Positions 14,790 through 29,713 of a stretch of 31,900 nucleotides of DNA are shown in pieces (within the stretch, counting starts at the first letter, position 1; each line of letters begins with the position of its first letter). Where the stretch lies: assembly GCA_900547655.1 (NCBI GenBank), contig URHQ01000014.1:1-31900 (forward strand). Direction: 5' to 3'. The notes beneath the pieces were generated by a model. The model did no database searches and was not told where the DNA came from. It saw only the letters and a program-made list of their open reading frames with translations. The stretch comes from an uncultured Collinsella sp. (GTDB lineage Bacteria; Actinomycetota; Coriobacteriia; Coriobacteriales; Coriobacteriaceae). The position numbers and the translations under genes were made by a program.

Positions 14790-16166
14790 ATGTGGGCATA
14801 CGGGACGACGTTCTATCAGATCTATCCGCTGGGCTTTTGCGGAGCTCCGCGCGAAAACGCCGCCCCCGTTGCCGAGGATGAGCTCGCCCAGGCCGCCGAT
14901 GTCGAACCCAACCCCGATGCTCCTATCATGAAGATTGCCCAATGGGCCGACTACCTGCAAAAACTCGGCGTTGGCGCTGTGCTCATCAACCCGCCGCTCG
15001 AGTCCGATAGCCACGGCTACGATACGCGCAGCCTGCGCCATATCGACCGCCGCCTGGGTGGGGATGTCGACTTTGCCGCCGTGTGCGACACACTGCATGC
15101 CCACGGTATCCGCGTGGTGCTCGATGCTGTCTTCAACCACGTCGGCCGCGGTTTTTGGGCCTTCCGCGATGTGCAGGAGCGTAAGTGGGACTCGCCGTAC
15201 AAGGACTGGTTCCACATTAGCTTTGATGGCGACTCCTGCTACGGCGACGGCTTTTGGTACGAGGGTTGGGAAGGCCATTTTGAGCTCGTGAAGCTCAACT
15301 TGCAAAACCCTGCCGTGGTCAATTACCTGCTTGAGTCCGTGCACCGCTGGGCCGAGGTCTTTGGCGTCGACGGCCTGCGCCTGGACGTTGCCTATATGCT
15401 CGACCGCGACTTCATGCGTCGTCTGCATAGCTTCGCCCGTGAGCTCAAGCCCGACTTCGTGCTGATCGGCGAGACGCTCCACGGCGACTACAACCAGATC
15501 GTCAACGACGAGATGCTCGACTCCTGCACCAACTACGAGTGTTACAAGGGCCTGTACTCCAGCTTTAACTCGGTCAACATGTTCGAGATTGCACACTCGC
15601 TGCACCGTCAGTTTGGCGGCGACCCCTGGTGCATCTACCGCGGCAAGCACCTGCTGTCGTTTGTCGACAACCACGACGTGCCGCGACTGGCAAGCATCCT
15701 CACTGACAAGTCGTGCCTGCGTCCCGCCTATGGCATGCTCTTTGGCATGCCGGGCATCCCGTGCGTCTACTATGGCAGCGAGTGGGGAATTGCTGGCGAA
15801 AAGGGCGGCCCCGATGGCGACTGGGCGCTGCGCCCTGCGCTCGATGAGCCTGCGCCCAACGAGCTGACGGCCTTCATCACGCAACTTGCGCACCTTCGTT
15901 CGGCCGACGACGCGGCGGCCCGTGCCCTCAACTACGGTGCCTATCGCAACGTGGTAATCCAGAACAAGCAGCTGCTGTTCGAGCGCGCCTGCGACGACGC
16001 GACGGTGCTCGTGGCGGTGAACGCCGTGGACGAGCCTTACACCTTTGGCGCCGGCGAGCTCAACAGCTCCTTTGTCGATTTGCTTGCCGACGATGCGCCC
16101 ACAGTCGAGCTGACGGGTACTCTCGAGCTTGCACCCTACGAGGTGCGCTATCTGTTGAGGGCCTAG
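14790..16166 (+). CDS. GH13 alpha-amylase family glycoside hydrolase
   Basis: Cytoplasmic amylase-family enzyme of 458 residues with no signal peptide, probably acting on imported maltodextrins or related alpha-glucans. The (beta/alpha)8 motifs are present: region I DAVFNH (112-117), region II GLRLDVA with nucleophile Asp199, region III LIGETLHG with acid/base Glu228, and region IV FVDNHD with Asp296. The N-terminus WAYGTTFYQIYPLGFCGAP is typical of cyclomaltodextrinase/neopullulanase-like enzymes, though there is no long N-terminal domain. The ATG at 14790 has GGGAGG 6 nt upstream; in-frame sequence before it overlaps a repeat hairpin. The DNA glycosylase gene begins 3 nt after the stop, so they are co-transcribed. 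The exact subfamily is unresolved. Confidence 0.93.
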   Translation: MWAYGTTFYQIYPLGFCGAPRENAAPVAEDELAQAADVEPNPDAPIMKIAQWADYLQKLGVGAVLINPPLESDSHGYDTRSLRHIDRRLGGDVDFAAVCDTLHAHGIRVVLDAVFNHVGRGFWAFRDVQERKWDSPYKDWFHISFDGDSCYGDGFWYEGWEGHFELVKLNLQNPAVVNYLLESVHRWAEVFGVDGLRLDVAYMLDRDFMRRLHSFARELKPDFVLIGETLHGDYNQIVNDEMLDSCTNYECYKGLYSSFNSVNMFEIAHSLHRQFGGDPWCIYRGKHLLSFVDNHDVPRLASILTDKSCLRPAYGMLFGMPGIPCVYYGSEWGIAGEKGGPDGDWALRPALDEPAPNELTAFITQLAHLRSADDAAARALNYGAYRNVVIQNKQLLFERACDDATVLVAVNAVDEPYTFGAGELNSSFVDLLADDAPTVELTGTLELAPYEVRYLLRA

Positions 16167-16169
16167 ATC

Positions 16170-16733
16170 ATGACAGCGCCGGACGAGGGCTATCAACATA
16201 TTGAGCATGGGTTTGAACCCGTGTTTGACGAGCACTCGCGCGTTTTGGTGCTGGGGTCGTTTTCTTCGGTGCTTTCGCGCGCCAATGCCTTTTATTACGG
16301 CAATCCTCAGAACCGCTTTTGGCGCGTGATGGCTGCGTGTCTTAGTGTGCCCGTGCCGCCCAACGAGGGCGACCCTTTGGCAAGCGGTGAGCCTGCGACG
16401 CTCGACGCCTCGATTGCCGCCAAGCGATCCATGCTGTTGAACGGTGGCGTGGCCCTGTGGGATGTGATTGAGAGCTGCGACATTAAGGGCTCGAGCGACG
16501 CGAGCATTCGCAACGTTGTGCCGGCACATATCGAGCGCATTACCGGCGCAGCTCCCATTGAGCAGGTGATATGCAACGGTGGTACAGCTGGCCGGCTCTA
16601 CAAGCGCTATCTACAAGAACGCACCGGGCTGCCTGCCATCGTCCTGCCCTCGACAAGTCCCGCCAATGCCGCCTGGCGCCTGGAGCGTCTTGTTGAGCGT
16701 TGGCACGAAGCCGTTGACTGGGCTGTTATTTAA
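16170..16733 (+). CDS. DNA-deoxyinosine (hypoxanthine) glycosylase, uracil-DNA glycosylase superfamily
   Basis: Base-excision repair glycosylase of 187 residues. It matches the UDG superfamily branch described as hypoxanthine-DNA glycosylase (family 6): IEHGFEPVFDEHSRVLVLGSFSSVLSRANAFYYGNPQNRFWRVM, where LGSFxS and YYGNPQNRFW are the hallmark active-site segments. VICNGGTAGRLY and the late motif LPSTSPANA follow. Known members remove deaminated adenine (hypoxanthine) and have weak activity on uracil. The gene starts 3 nt after the amylase stop, suggesting co-transcription with no obvious shared pathway. Its stop lies 1 nt from the stop of the convergent minus-strand gene. The specific substrate is by family only. 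Confidence 0.88.
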   Translation: MTAPDEGYQHIEHGFEPVFDEHSRVLVLGSFSSVLSRANAFYYGNPQNRFWRVMAACLSVPVPPNEGDPLASGEPATLDASIAAKRSMLLNGGVALWDVIESCDIKGSSDASIRNVVPAHIERITGAAPIEQVICNGGTAGRLYKRYLQERTGLPAIVLPSTSPANAAWRLERLVERWHEAVDWAVI

Positions 16734-16734
16734 T

Positions 16735-17397
16735 TTAGATTTTTGTTTGAGCGTGGGCGCCCAGACGTTTCAGAACGCCTCGCCAGATCGGCGCGGGCAC
16801 GGCTGGCTCGGCGCAAACCATGCCGTCGGTGTCGACGTTGGCGGCATTGCCGCCGCCAAGTCGCTGTGCATGCTCGACGGAGCAGCCCATGCGCACAGCG
16901 CCCACAAGCTTATCTATCGCTTCCGAAAATGGTCGGCGCAAGAGGCCCATGCGTGGGGAATGGCGAAGCGCTGCGATGCCGCTGCCGGCGCAGATGGCAA
17001 CGCCGCCACACCACAATTGGTCATGGCGCTCACATGCCTTGTGCAGGCGAACTGCGGTCCCACGCGCCTGCTCAGTGCTCTCTTGTGCGGCTCGAATCGC
17101 GGCATAGACGCGCGTTCCCGTACCGCCAAAGCGCTCAAGCGCCTGCTCGATGGCTGTCAACGTCTCATCGTCAGCCACATCTTCAATGGCCAGCACGATG
17201 CCATCGGCAACGCTGCCGGCGTCATTTGCCTTCAAGTCGACCGGGCGGGGGAGTGCGGTGCCGGAAAGCTGTGCATAGGCGGCGATGGCATCCTGCAGGT
17301 CCCAGAGCAAAAACTCAAGATCGGCACTATTGGGAACGCTGATATACGCAACGGTGTGCAGTGTTTTTGGTACGTCGCCGCACGCGGTCGTTTCCAT
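16735..17397 (-). CDS. Protein of unknown function, 220 residues
   Basis: I do not recognise this gene. The protein has no signal peptide or membrane segment and looks globular. It begins with METTACGDVPKTLHTVAYISVPNSADLEFLLWDLQDAI. A hydrophobic strand DGIVLAIEDVADDETL follows, and a middle part contains HDQLWCGGVAICAGSGIAAL. The alternation of hydrophobic strands and helices, with a Gly-rich turn after a strand, could fit a flavodoxin-like or other Rossmann-type fold, but no diagnostic motif is present. Codon use resembles its neighbours. It is convergent with the glycosylase gene and divergent from the aminotransferase gene (93-nt gap), so it has its own promoter. Confidence 0.75.
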   Translation of the reverse strand: METTACGDVPKTLHTVAYISVPNSADLEFLLWDLQDAIAAYAQLSGTALPRPVDLKANDAGSVADGIVLAIEDVADDETLTAIEQALERFGGTGTRVYAAIRAAQESTEQARGTAVRLHKACERHDQLWCGGVAICAGSGIAALRHSPRMGLLRRPFSEAIDKLVGAVRMGCSVEHAQRLGGGNAANVDTDGMVCAEPAVPAPIWRGVLKRLGAHAQTKI

Positions 17398-17490
17398 GCC
17401 ATCTCCTTTCCGGCTCGTTTCCGTTTAGGTTACACCGTCTGGTGGCGCCCCGCCGCGCTATCCTAGTGCAACCCTTACGAAAGGAACGCC

Positions 17491-18627
17491 ATGCGTCTGC
17501 CCATGAATACCTCGCTTGCCATGCTCAAGCCCTCCGGCATCCGTCGGATTAACGCGCTCGCCGCCCAGCACCCAGGGTGTATCGCGCTTGCGCTTGGCGA
17601 GCCCGATTTTCCCACGCCCGATGTGATTAGCGCCGAGGTGACGGCCTCGCTTGACCGCGGCGACACTCACTATCCGCCCAACAACGGCCGTCCCGCCCTG
17701 CGTGAGGCGTTGTCTGCCTACATGGGGGACGCGGGCCTTACGTTTTCGGCCGACGAGGTCATCCTGACCGACGGCGCGACCGAGGCCCTGTCGGCAACAT
17801 TCATGGCTATGCTCAACCCCGGCGACGAGGTCATTATCCCCACGCCGGCCTTTGGCCTGTACGAGAGCATCGTCGTGGCCAACCACGCCAAAGCGGTCTT
17901 TTTGGATACGGAGCCTACGCAATTTCAGATTGACGAGGATGCGCTTCGTGCTTGCGTGACGCCGGCGACCAAGGCCATCGTCATCTGCTCGCCCAGCAAC
18001 CCCACGGGCTGCATCCTCGACGCAGCATCGCTCGACGCCGTGGCACACGTGGCGGAGCAGGCGGGCATCTACGTGGTCTGCGACGACGTATACAACCGCC
18101 TGGTCTACGTGGACGGCTACGAGCGCTTTGCCCAGCGCCAACCGGAGCTTCGTGAGCAGACGGTAGTCATCGAGAGCTTCTCCAAGCCCTGGGCCATGAC
18201 CGGCTGGCGCCTGGGCTGGCTCGCAGCGGCAACCCCCGTCATCGCCGAGATCGCAAAGGCCCACCAATACTTAGTATCGAGCGCCGTTTCATTTGAGATG
18301 GACGCCGCAGCTCGAGCTCTGACCGTCGACCCCGCTCCCATGCTCGAAGTCTACCGAGCTCGTCGCAAATGCGTGCTCGCAGCCTTAAACGCCATAGGCC
18401 TCGACGTAGTAGAGCCCGCAGGAGCCTTCTACGCTTTCCCGAGCATCAAAAAGTTCGGCCTAACCAGCGAAGCCTTCTGCATCCAAGCCATCAAAGAGGC
18501 AAACGTAGCCCTAGTCCCGGGCGACTGTTTCGGCACCGAAGGCCACGTCCGCCTCAGCTACTGCGTCTCCGACAAAGACCTAGACGAAGGCCTCCGCCGC
18601 CTGTCCACCTTCATTTCAACCTTGTAG
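17491..18627 (+). CDS. PLP-dependent class I/II aminotransferase
   Basis: Fold-type I aminotransferase of 378 residues, cytoplasmic, probably acting on aspartate, aromatic or related amino acids. Visible motifs are LGEPDFPTP (substrate loop, 35-43), HYPPNNGRPALREAL, TDGATEAL (phosphate loop, 93-100), SPSNPTG with Asn170, CDDVYNRLVY with Asp198 and Tyr201, and SFSKPWAMTGWRLGW with the PLP-binding Lys232. RLSYC near the C-terminus carries the carboxylate-binding Arg. AAAGGAA precedes the ATG. PatA- or AspC-type roles are possible. From about 18210 to the stop, codon choice shifts to A-ending codons (gta, cta, tta, gaa, aaa), unlike the first two thirds or the neighbouring genes. Confidence 0.93.
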   Translation: MRLPMNTSLAMLKPSGIRRINALAAQHPGCIALALGEPDFPTPDVISAEVTASLDRGDTHYPPNNGRPALREALSAYMGDAGLTFSADEVILTDGATEALSATFMAMLNPGDEVIIPTPAFGLYESIVVANHAKAVFLDTEPTQFQIDEDALRACVTPATKAIVICSPSNPTGCILDAASLDAVAHVAEQAGIYVVCDDVYNRLVYVDGYERFAQRQPELREQTVVIESFSKPWAMTGWRLGWLAAATPVIAEIAKAHQYLVSSAVSFEMDAAARALTVDPAPMLEVYRARRKCVLAALNAIGLDVVEPAGAFYAFPSIKKFGLTSEAFCIQAIKEANVALVPGDCFGTEGHVRLSYCVSDKDLDEGLRRLSTFISTL

Positions 18628-18677
18628 CCCTCAGGGATGCAACACATCAGCCCACCGACCCAAGCATTATGAGTGGG

Positions 18678-18899
18678 GGCGTCAGCCAACGAAAACCCGG
18701 GCTGCCCAAAGTCAACGCAGGCACGCGCCGCCGAAGGCCAGGCACAAGGTTTTCGTAGATTCCGCACGAGCCGAAGAGCACTTAATGTGCTCTTCGTGCG
18801 AGCCAGGACTTGACCGAGCGAAAACCTTGCGCCTGGCCTTCGGCGGCGCGTGCCGGATGGTGGAATTGTGTGCAGCCCGGTTTTCCGTTGACCGACGCC
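18678..18899. repeat. Long inverted-repeat element A (shared-core family)
   Basis: Inner arms 18720-18755 and 18819-18854 pair over 36 nt with one mismatch. Outer arms 18678-18705 and 18872-18899 pair in 24 of 28 positions. The core (18756-18818) has an apical hairpin GAAGAGCAC-TTAAT-GTGCTCTTC and matches the core at 29750-29816 in TTCCGCACG, GCACTTAATGTGC and CAGGACT. The arms do not resemble those of the other copy. The right outer arm contains the rplJ -35 box. No convincing gene lies in this 505-nt gap. Confidence 0.85.
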
Positions 18900-18916
18900 G
18901 GGGTCCCCGCCATAAT
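18888..18916 (+). promoter_or_regulatory. Predicted promoter of rplJL
   Basis: TTGACC (18888-18893) and CATAAT (18911-18916) are separated by 17 nt. Transcription would start near 18924, at the beginning of the L10 leader. The -35 lies inside the right outer arm of inverted-repeat element A. Confidence 0.6.
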
Positions 18917-18923
18917 ACTTTCG

Positions 18924-19067
18924 GTTCACGCACGAATCCGCTGCCAGAGACAGCCGGCGCAAACGGGTCTTACCCGCGAGCTTAATGGGACTTCCCGCCA
19001 GCCGAGGTGGTCGAGTAGATATGTCTTCTCGCCCCCGTCGCTCATGCAGCGCGGGGGCTTTCTTTTT
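18924..19067 (+). ncRNA. Ribosomal protein L10 leader
   Basis: The leader before rplJ has the L10-leader features GCTGCCAGAGACAGCCGGC, then GCTTAATGGGACTTCCCGCC and AGCCGAGGTGG. In known L10 leaders, the L10(L12)4 complex binds a kink-turn RNA here and represses its own operon. An intrinsic terminator follows at 19031-19067, so control is probably by transcription attenuation. The exact 5' end is estimated from the promoter. Confidence 0.75.
19031..19067 (+). terminator. Attenuator terminator before rplJ
   Basis: GCCCCCG (19031-19037) pairs with CGGGGGC (19052-19058), with an inner CGCT/AGCG stem, followed by TTTCTTTTT. It lies 66 nt before the rplJ start and downstream of the L10 leader, so conditional termination is expected. 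Confidence 0.85.
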
Positions 19068-19132
19068 GGACATGCCCCCGTCACGTCCTTGTGGCGGACC
19101 GTGCCCGGAAAGAATTCGAGGAGGTGTAATTC

Positions 19133-19654
19133 ATGCCCCAGCAGTACAAAATCGACAAGGTTGCAGAGATCGAGTCCCGTATCGCCGAGAACGCCGGTCT
19201 GTTCGTCGTCAACTACAACGGTCTGACGGTTAAGCAGGCTCAGGAGCTGCGTCATCAGCTTCGCGAGTGCGGCGCCGAGATGAAGGTCTACAAGAACAAC
19301 CTGGTCAAGATCGCCCTCAAGAATCAGGAGCAGCCCGAGATCGACGAGATCCTCGCCGGCCCCGTCGCTTATGTGTTCTACGAGTCCGAGCCGGTCGAGG
19401 CCGCTAAGGCCCTTAAGGACTTCTCCGCTCAGTCCAAGGGCGTCCTTGAGATCAAGGGCGGTATCTCCGACGGCAAGGCCGTTTCCGCTGATGATGTTAA
19501 GGCTATCGCCGAGCTGCCCACCAAGGATCAGCTTCTCGGCCAGATCGCCGGTCTCATCTCCGGTTTCGCTCGCGACATCGCTGTCTGCGTCAACGGCGTT
19601 TCCTCTGGTCTCGCTCGTTCGATTCAGCAGGTCTCCGAGCAGAAGGCAGCCTAG
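19133..19654 (+). CDS. rplJ: 50S ribosomal protein L10
   Basis: Ribosomal stalk base protein of 173 residues. It binds 23S rRNA through its N-terminal domain and anchors L7/L12 dimers through its C-terminal helix. The sequence begins QYKIDKVAEIESRIAENAGLFVVNYNGLTVKQAQELRHQLRE and includes MKVYKNNLVKIAL, the usual L10 RNA-binding segment, and GPVAYVFYES. The C-terminal helix (about 140-170) would hold the L12 dimers. GAGGAGGTG precedes the ATG. It is preceded by an L10 leader and attenuator; rplK and rplA are not adjacent upstream as in many bacteria. Confidence 0.98.
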   Translation: MPQQYKIDKVAEIESRIAENAGLFVVNYNGLTVKQAQELRHQLRECGAEMKVYKNNLVKIALKNQEQPEIDEILAGPVAYVFYESEPVEAAKALKDFSAQSKGVLEIKGGISDGKAVSADDVKAIAELPTKDQLLGQIAGLISGFARDIAVCVNGVSSGLARSIQQVSEQKAA

Positions 19655-19669
19655 TCGCTGTTTTCACCC

Positions 19670-19685
19670 GCGGCGGCAACGCCGC
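19670..19685 (+). other. GNRA-type hairpin between rplJ and rplL
   Basis: GCGGCG pairs with CGCCGC around a GCAA tetraloop, in the 102-nt gap between rplJ and rplL. There is no T-run after it, so processing, stabilisation or translation balancing is more likely than termination. Known rplL expression exceeds rplJ about fourfold in bacteria. Confidence 0.55.
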
Positions 19686-19756
19686 ACCCCTGGCGCATTC
19701 GCGCCGTGTTTTAACTGATCTCCGTGCACAGACACGGAAACCGAAAGGACTTAGAA

Positions 19757-20134
19757 ATGGCTAAGCTTACCACCGATGAGATCATCGATGCTCTTAAGGA
19801 AATGACCCTTCTCGAGGCTTCCGAGCTCGTCAAGGCTATCGAGGACACCTTCGGCGTTTCCGCCGCTGCTCCTGCCGCTGTTGTCGCCGCTCCCGCTGCT
19901 GGCGCCGCTGAGGCCGAGGAGAAGACCGAGTTTGACGTCGTGCTCGAGGGCTTCGGCGACAACAAGATCCAGGTCATCAAGGCCGTCCGTGAGCTCACCA
20001 ACCTTGGCCTGAAGGAGGCCAAGGAGGTCGTCGAGGGCGCTCCCAAGGCTGTTCTCGAGGGTGCCAAGAAGGAGGACGCCGAGGCTGCCAAGGAGAAGCT
20101 CGAGGCTGCTGGCGCTGCTGTCACCCTCAAGTAA
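19757..20134 (+). CDS. rplL: 50S ribosomal protein L7/L12
   Basis: Flexible ribosomal stalk protein of 125 residues that recruits translation GTPases. The N-terminal dimerisation domain (LTTDEIIDALKEMTLLEASELVKAIEDTFGV, about 4-34) leads to an Ala/Pro hinge (about 35-52). The C-terminal factor-binding domain follows (EKTEFDVVLEGFGDNKIQVIKAVRELTNLGLKEAKEVVEGAPKAVLEG). GAAAGGAC precedes the ATG. It is co-transcribed with rplJ and ends at a strong terminator at 20162-20196. Confidence 0.98.
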   Translation: MAKLTTDEIIDALKEMTLLEASELVKAIEDTFGVSAAAPAAVVAAPAAGAAEAEEKTEFDVVLEGFGDNKIQVIKAVRELTNLGLKEAKEVVEGAPKAVLEGAKKEDAEAAKEKLEAAGAAVTLK

Positions 20135-20161
20135 TCAGGCTTTTTCGCCAGATTTCTTTGC

Positions 20162-20196
20162 AGACGGGGTTCGCATTGCGAGCCCCGTCTTTTTTG
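20162..20196 (+). terminator. Rho-independent terminator of rplJL
   Basis: The stem AGACGGGGTTCGC (20162-20174) with GCGAGCCCCGTCT (20178-20190) has one G-U pair and a 3-nt loop, followed by T7. It ends the rplJL transcript, so galU and rpoBC need their own promoters. Confidence 0.93.
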
Positions 20197-20447
20197 TTTT
20201 CGGTCCCTCGACATCGGTAGCTCAAACTGCCATGTTCTGTGATTTGCGTCGTATCGGGCGCCCTGCCGTTGGGCAATAAAATTGCACCATTCGAGCAATA
20301 ATTTGCGTTGACCTGCTGAAGAATTGTCTCTGCCTTGTAGCGACATATAGTTCCAGCGGTAAGATGCTTGGGTATCGCAATTTGGTCTGCGGCTGTGTGC
20401 CGCACGCATGGGGCGCTTTTGCGCCTGCGAAAGGATCTTTGAATAAC

Positions 20448-21356
20448 ATGAAGGCAATCATCCCCGCCGCCGGTCTTGGCACGCGTTTTCTGCCTGGCAC
20501 CAAGTGCACGCCCAAAGAGATGCTGCCGGTGCTCGACAAGCCCGTCATTCAGTACGTCGTCGAGGAGGCGCTCGACCCCGAGGAAGTCGACGACGCCATC
20601 ATCGTTACATCTCCCGGTAAGCCCGAGCTACTGAACTACTTCCAGCCCGATCGCTCGCTCGAGAACCTGCTGCGCGAGCGCGGCAAGAACGCTTATGCCG
20701 ATGCCGTCGCCCACGCTGGCGGTATGCCGGTCGACTTCCGCTATCAGTACGAGCCCAAGGGCCTCGGCCATGCTATTCGCTCTGCTGCCGACGCTGTGGC
20801 AGGGGAGAACTTCCTGGTTCTTCTGGGCGACTACGTTGTGCCTAACCGCGACATCTGCGACAAGATGCTCGCCGTTTCCAAGGAGCACGGTGGCGCTTCG
20901 GTTATCGCCGTCGCTGCTTGCTCGCCCGAGGAAGTCAGCCGCTACGGCGTTATCGCCGGTGAGCGCGTCGGTTCGCTCGAGGGTGCCGAGGACGTTGCCG
21001 ATGCAGAGCCGGGCGCTGTCTGGCGTATCGGCGGTCTGGTCGAGAAGCCCGCTCCCGAGGCGGCTCCGTCCAACCTGTACATCGTCGGTCGCTACCTGCT
21101 GAGCCCGCTGGTCATGGACCTGCTGGCAGATCAGCAGGCCGGCAAGGGCGGCGAGATCCAGCTCACCGACGCCATGGCCCGTTCGCTCGACCGTGAGGCC
21201 ATGTACGCCGTCGTCATCGACCCGCTGTCGGGCTACGACACCGGCACTCCCTCTGGCTGGATGGCCACCAACGCCCTCATGGCTGCAAGCGATCCCCGCT
21301 TTGCCGATGCCTTCTGGGACGCCATCGACGAGCGCGGCGGATTGATGCGCAAGTAA
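20448..21356 (+). CDS. galU: UTP-glucose-1-phosphate uridylyltransferase
   Basis: Makes UDP-glucose from UTP and glucose-1-phosphate for cell-envelope polysaccharides and the Leloir pathway. The 302 residues carry the nucleotidyltransferase motif AAGLGTRFLPGTKCTPKEMLPV near the N-terminus, YVVEEAL, VTSPGKPELLNYFQPD, QYEPKGLGHAI, LLGDYVV, and the C-terminal IDPLSGYDTGTPSGWMATN. I chose ATG 20448 with MKAIIPAAG, preceded by AAAGGATC; upstream frame is the intergenic region. It lies between rplL and rpoB, where usually no metabolic gene is found, and has its own terminator. Confidence 0.97.
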   Translation: MKAIIPAAGLGTRFLPGTKCTPKEMLPVLDKPVIQYVVEEALDPEEVDDAIIVTSPGKPELLNYFQPDRSLENLLRERGKNAYADAVAHAGGMPVDFRYQYEPKGLGHAIRSAADAVAGENFLVLLGDYVVPNRDICDKMLAVSKEHGGASVIAVAACSPEEVSRYGVIAGERVGSLEGAEDVADAEPGAVWRIGGLVEKPAPEAAPSNLYIVGRYLLSPLVMDLLADQQAGKGGEIQLTDAMARSLDREAMYAVVIDPLSGYDTGTPSGWMATNALMAASDPRFADAFWDAIDERGGLMRK

Positions 21357-21376
21357 GCCTTCGGGCATCGACATTT

Positions 21377-21410
21377 ACGGGCGCGGACTTCGGTTCGCGC
21401 CCGTTTTTTA
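21377..21410 (+). terminator. Rho-independent terminator of galU
   Basis: ACGGGCGCG (21377-21385) pairs with CGCGCCCGT (21396-21404), and T7 follows. It lies 20 nt after the galU stop. Confidence 0.92.
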
Positions 21411-21452
21411 TAAGAGCTGCGATTGCCGGCTCTCTGTTCACAGAAAATATAT

Positions 21453-21465
21453 GAACAGATGTTCG
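21453..21465 (+). promoter_or_regulatory. LexA-type box candidate upstream of rpoB
   Basis: GAACAGATGTTCG fits the GAAC-N4-GTTC pattern known for LexA in Gram-positive bacteria. A partner CTGTTC lies at 21434-21439, facing GAACAG. It is about 180 nt upstream of rpoB and near no recognisable SOS gene. A chance match is possible. Confidence 0.3.
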
Positions 21466-21542
21466 ATACACACCCATCTACCTGCGTGTTTTCTGTCGAA
21501 AAACTTTGCTACTCCAAAAACTCAATCGCGTCAAGGCTTTTC

Positions 21543-21570
21543 TTGCCCAACGGTCGGTACCTGATAAACT
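21543..21570 (+). promoter_or_regulatory. Predicted promoter of rpoBC
   Basis: TTGCCC (21543-21548) and TAAACT (21565-21570) are 16 nt apart, 74 nt before the rpoB start. The galU terminator makes a promoter in this 233-nt gap necessary. Confidence 0.4.
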
Positions 21571-21643
21571 ATTAGGTTGCGATAACTGGCGAAGCTATGC
21601 CTCGCCAACCCACCGAGCATTTCCGTGAAGGAGGAAAAACCTG

Positions 21644-25135
<3,492 letters not shown>

Positions 25136-25141
25136 TTGACT

Positions 25142-29620
<4,479 letters not shown>

Positions 29621-29646
29621 CTTCCAAGTACGTTAACCGCCCTTCC

Positions 29647-29683
29647 AAAGACCCGCTTCCCAACAGGGAAGCGGGTCTTTTTT
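29647..29683 (+). terminator. Rho-independent terminator of rpoBC
   Basis: A perfect 15-bp stem (29647-29661 with 29666-29680, arm AAAGACCCGCTTCCC) has an AACA loop and is followed by T6. It lies 26 nt after the rpoC stop. Confidence 0.96.
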
Positions 29684-29713
29684 GTTGAGGAACGTTGCCC
29701 TGACGAGCACGTA

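Noticed and set aside
14649..16529. A 626-codon open frame on the minus strand
   Set aside because: It is antisense to a clear GH13 gene with intact catalytic motifs; composition is that of a shadow frame.
18558..19073. A 171-codon minus-strand frame across the gap before rplJ
   Set aside because: It runs through the inverted-repeat element, the rplJ promoter and the L10 leader; the apparent frame is produced by repeat sequence.
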